Position numbers and translations under genes: made by a program. From Caldifarciminota bacterium (GTDB lineage: Bacteria; Hydrothermota; 32-111; QNBC01): DNA of 7,937 nucleotides. Shown here in pieces: positions 7,384 to 7,937 of this stretch. The notes beneath the pieces are model-generated. The model ran no database searches and was not told where the DNA came from. It saw only the letters and a list, made by a program, of their open reading frames with translations. The first letter of the stretch is position 1. The number at the start of each line of letters is the position of its first letter. Location: assembly GCA_015486655.1 (NCBI GenBank), contig WFRF01000201.1:1-7937 (forward strand), written 5' to 3'.

Positions 7384-7400
7384 TACTCATAACATGAGTA
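7384..7400. promoter_or_regulatory. 17-base perfect dyad, possible operator
   Basis: TACTCAT-AAC-ATGAGTA, a perfect 7-base inverted repeat with a 3-base centre. Its far end lies about 70-80 bases upstream of the -35 box of the operon promoter, a position that would suit an activator or a distal repressor site. No T-tract follows on either strand, so it is not a terminator. No regulator gene is in the window, so function is a guess. Confidence 0.35.
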
Positions 7401-7430
7401 AACTATAAACAGAACCGTTTTCAATCGATC

Positions 7431-7451
7431 ATTCCGGACTTTATCCGGAAT
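7431..7451. repeat. Hairpin, 8-bp stem with CCGG
   Basis: ATTCCGGA (7431-7438) pairs perfectly with TCCGGAAT (7444-7451) around the 5-base loop CTTTA. There is no T-run on either side, so it does not read as a rho-independent terminator. It resembles the hairpin at 7656-7672 in its CCGG stem and (C/T)TTTA loop, which points to related repeat units. Confidence 0.6.
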
Positions 7452-7463
7452 CTAATTACCTAT

Positions 7464-7598
7464 CACTTCTTACTTCCCACTTCTTAGTTCTTACTTATAA
7501 ATGAATTCCCCTCTATAGAGTGGTACTGCGCAGCAGGGGGGTGTCCGTAACGCGACTTCGTCGCAAGTATGAAGTGGGAACTAAGAACTTAGAAGTTA
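7464..7598. repeat. Composite inverted repeat: 7-base tandem arms around a palindromic core
   Basis: Left arm 7465-7499 is a 7-base tandem repeat: ACTTCTT, ACTTCCC, ACTTCTT, AGTTCTT, ACTTATA. Right arm 7571-7598 is the same type on the other strand: GAAGTGG, GAACTAA, GAACTTA, GAAGTTA. TTCCCACTTC (7474-7483) is exactly complementary to 7571-7580, and 7479-7493 pairs with 7582-7596 at 14 of 15 positions. The core (about 7500-7565) has the palindromes CTCTATAGAG (7511-7520) and CTGCGCAG (7526-7533) and the hairpin GCGAC-TTC-GTCGC (7552-7564). No reading frame of note. It looks like a non-autonomous interspersed element; no transposase or target duplication was identified. Confidence 0.6.
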
Positions 7599-7630
7599 AA
7601 TATGTAATTGATTTTATTATCATCTAAACA

Positions 7631-7680
7631 AAGCTGCTCCACTTTTAGGGGAGCTGTCCGGTTTTACCGGACTGATGGGT
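7631..7680. repeat. Double-hairpin interspersed repeat unit
   Basis: AGCTGCTCC (7632-7640) can pair imperfectly with GGGGAGCT (7648-7655), and directly next to it GTCCGG (7656-7661) pairs perfectly with CCGGAC (7667-7672) around TTTTA. The sequence then runs into a G-rich end (GATGGGT). The layout, CTCC/GGGGAGCT followed by a GTC...GAC hairpin and a G-rich tail, resembles intergenic repeats that I recall from Firmicutes genomes; this copy is degenerate. Family identity is from memory and unchecked. Confidence 0.5.
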
Positions 7681-7715
7681 AAAGCTCTCGAAAACTATTT
7701 TTTAACATAAAAATT

Positions 7716-7818
7716 AAATTCACGAAGCCTGAGGTTCTCGAAGGTGAGGCTCTCGAGGTACGATCTCACGAGGCGTAAATTCATGAGGGGTAAATTCACG
7801 AGGGGTGAGGCTCTCGAA
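7716..7818. repeat. Degenerate 15-base tandem array, about seven units
   Basis: Units seen in order: AAATTCACGAAGCCT, GAGGTTCTCGAAGGT, GAGGCTCTCGAGGTA, CGATCTCACGAGGCGT, AAATTCATGAGGGGT, AAATTCACGAGGGGT, GAGGCTCTCGAACCC. The centre TC(T/A)CGA is the most conserved part; period is 15 with slips of one base. Two unit types mix, GAGG(C/T)TCTCGA and AAATTCACGA. A single related unit sits apart at 7678-7695 (GGTAAAGCTCTCGAAAAC), next to the double hairpin. On the minus strand the array falls in an open frame, but it is not a convincing gene. Confidence 0.65.
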
Positions 7819-7857
7819 CCCCGGAAAATACGATACCTCCCAAAAATTGTGTCAGCA

Positions 7858-7882
7858 AATTCCCCTCGGCAAGAGGGGAATT
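7858..7882. repeat. Perfect 10-bp hairpin, AATTCCCCTC stem
   Basis: AATTCCCCTC (7858-7867) pairs exactly with GAGGGGAATT (7873-7882) around the 5-base loop GGCAA. The left arm recurs at 7504-7513 at the start of the core of the composite repeat, so the two are probably parts of the same repeat family. No T-run follows directly on either strand, arguing against a terminator. Confidence 0.65.
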
Positions 7883-7921
7883 CAATAATGTCTATATAAC
7901 TTACCATTCTCTATATCAAAT

Positions 7922-7937
7922 AAAAAAAGGGCAGGTA
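7922..7937 (-). terminator. Possible right half of a terminator at window edge
   Basis: On the minus strand, TACCTGCCC is followed directly by seven T and then ATTTG. This is how the descending arm and T-tract of a rho-independent terminator look. The ascending arm would lie outside the window, so the stem cannot be confirmed. If real, a minus-strand gene ends just beyond the right edge. Confidence 0.3.

Larger units (their letters stand above)
7318..7937. other. Gene-free, repeat-rich intergenic region
   Basis: About 620 bases upstream of the operon promoter with no convincing protein or RNA gene on either strand. It holds, in order, the 17-base dyad, an 8-bp hairpin, the 7-base-repeat composite, a double hairpin, the 15-base array, a 10-bp hairpin and the terminator-like edge. 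The stretches 7318-7383, 7401-7430 and 7599-7630 are plain AT-rich sequence in which I see nothing further. Confidence 0.7.

Noticed and set aside
7716..7818. CRISPR-like array
   Set aside because: Units are 15 bases, contiguous, degenerate and without unique spacers; no cas genes are present.
7858..7882. Rho-independent terminator
   Set aside because: The stem is strong but no T-run follows on either strand; the arm recurs elsewhere as a repeat.
7695..7907. 70-codon minus-strand open frame with a pentapeptide-like rhythm
   Set aside because: It runs through a perfect hairpin and the slipping 15-base array, has no ribosome site, and only part of it shows the rhythm. Treated as repeat DNA, with the pattern noted as a finding.

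Overview
The window is most likely from a low-GC, strictly anaerobic bacterium. It carries a four-subunit, ferredoxin-dependent pyruvate oxidoreductase, an oxygen-sensitive radical SAM enzyme and several small Fe-S proteins. The organism is bacterial rather than archaeal, judging by Shine-Dalgarno sites, a consensus sigma-70 type promoter and an RNase E/G family gene. The lineage cannot be resolved from sequence reading alone; a deep-branching anaerobic phylum or a Firmicutes-like anaerobe would both fit.

Layout: every convincing gene is on the minus strand, so transcription runs from right to left. A near-perfect promoter (-35 TTGACA, 16-base spacer, -10 TATAAT) at 7290-7317 is followed by eight genes with almost no space between them: a DUF2148 ferredoxin-like protein, a hotdog-fold thioesterase, porC, porD, porA, porB, a large radical SAM protein fused to DUF2344, and the first 298 codons of RNase G (rng), which runs off the left edge. 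Five of the seven junctions are 4-base ATGA overlaps or a stop directly abutting a start; the other two are short gaps with a strong AGGAGG site. I see no internal terminator, so the cluster looks like one operon.

Together, PorCDAB would oxidise pyruvate (or another 2-oxoacid) with CoA to acetyl-CoA, CO2 and reduced ferredoxin. The thioesterase may act on acyl-CoA products, and the DUF2148 protein, with four clustered cysteines, may be an electron carrier or Fe-S accessory protein; both roles are inferred from position. The radical SAM/DUF2344/rng trio is a neighbourhood I recall from many anaerobes and concerns RNA processing or modification. Its coupling to the POR operon is the main unusual arrangement among the genes.

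The right-hand 620 bases (7318-7937) hold no credible gene. They are densely built of small repeats: a 17-base dyad close to the promoter, three strong hairpins, a 7-base tandem repeat that reappears in inverted orientation around a palindromic core, and a degenerate 15-base tandem array. This looks like a nest of non-autonomous interspersed repeats and is the least explained part of the window. The last 16 bases look like half of a terminator for a gene beyond the right edge.
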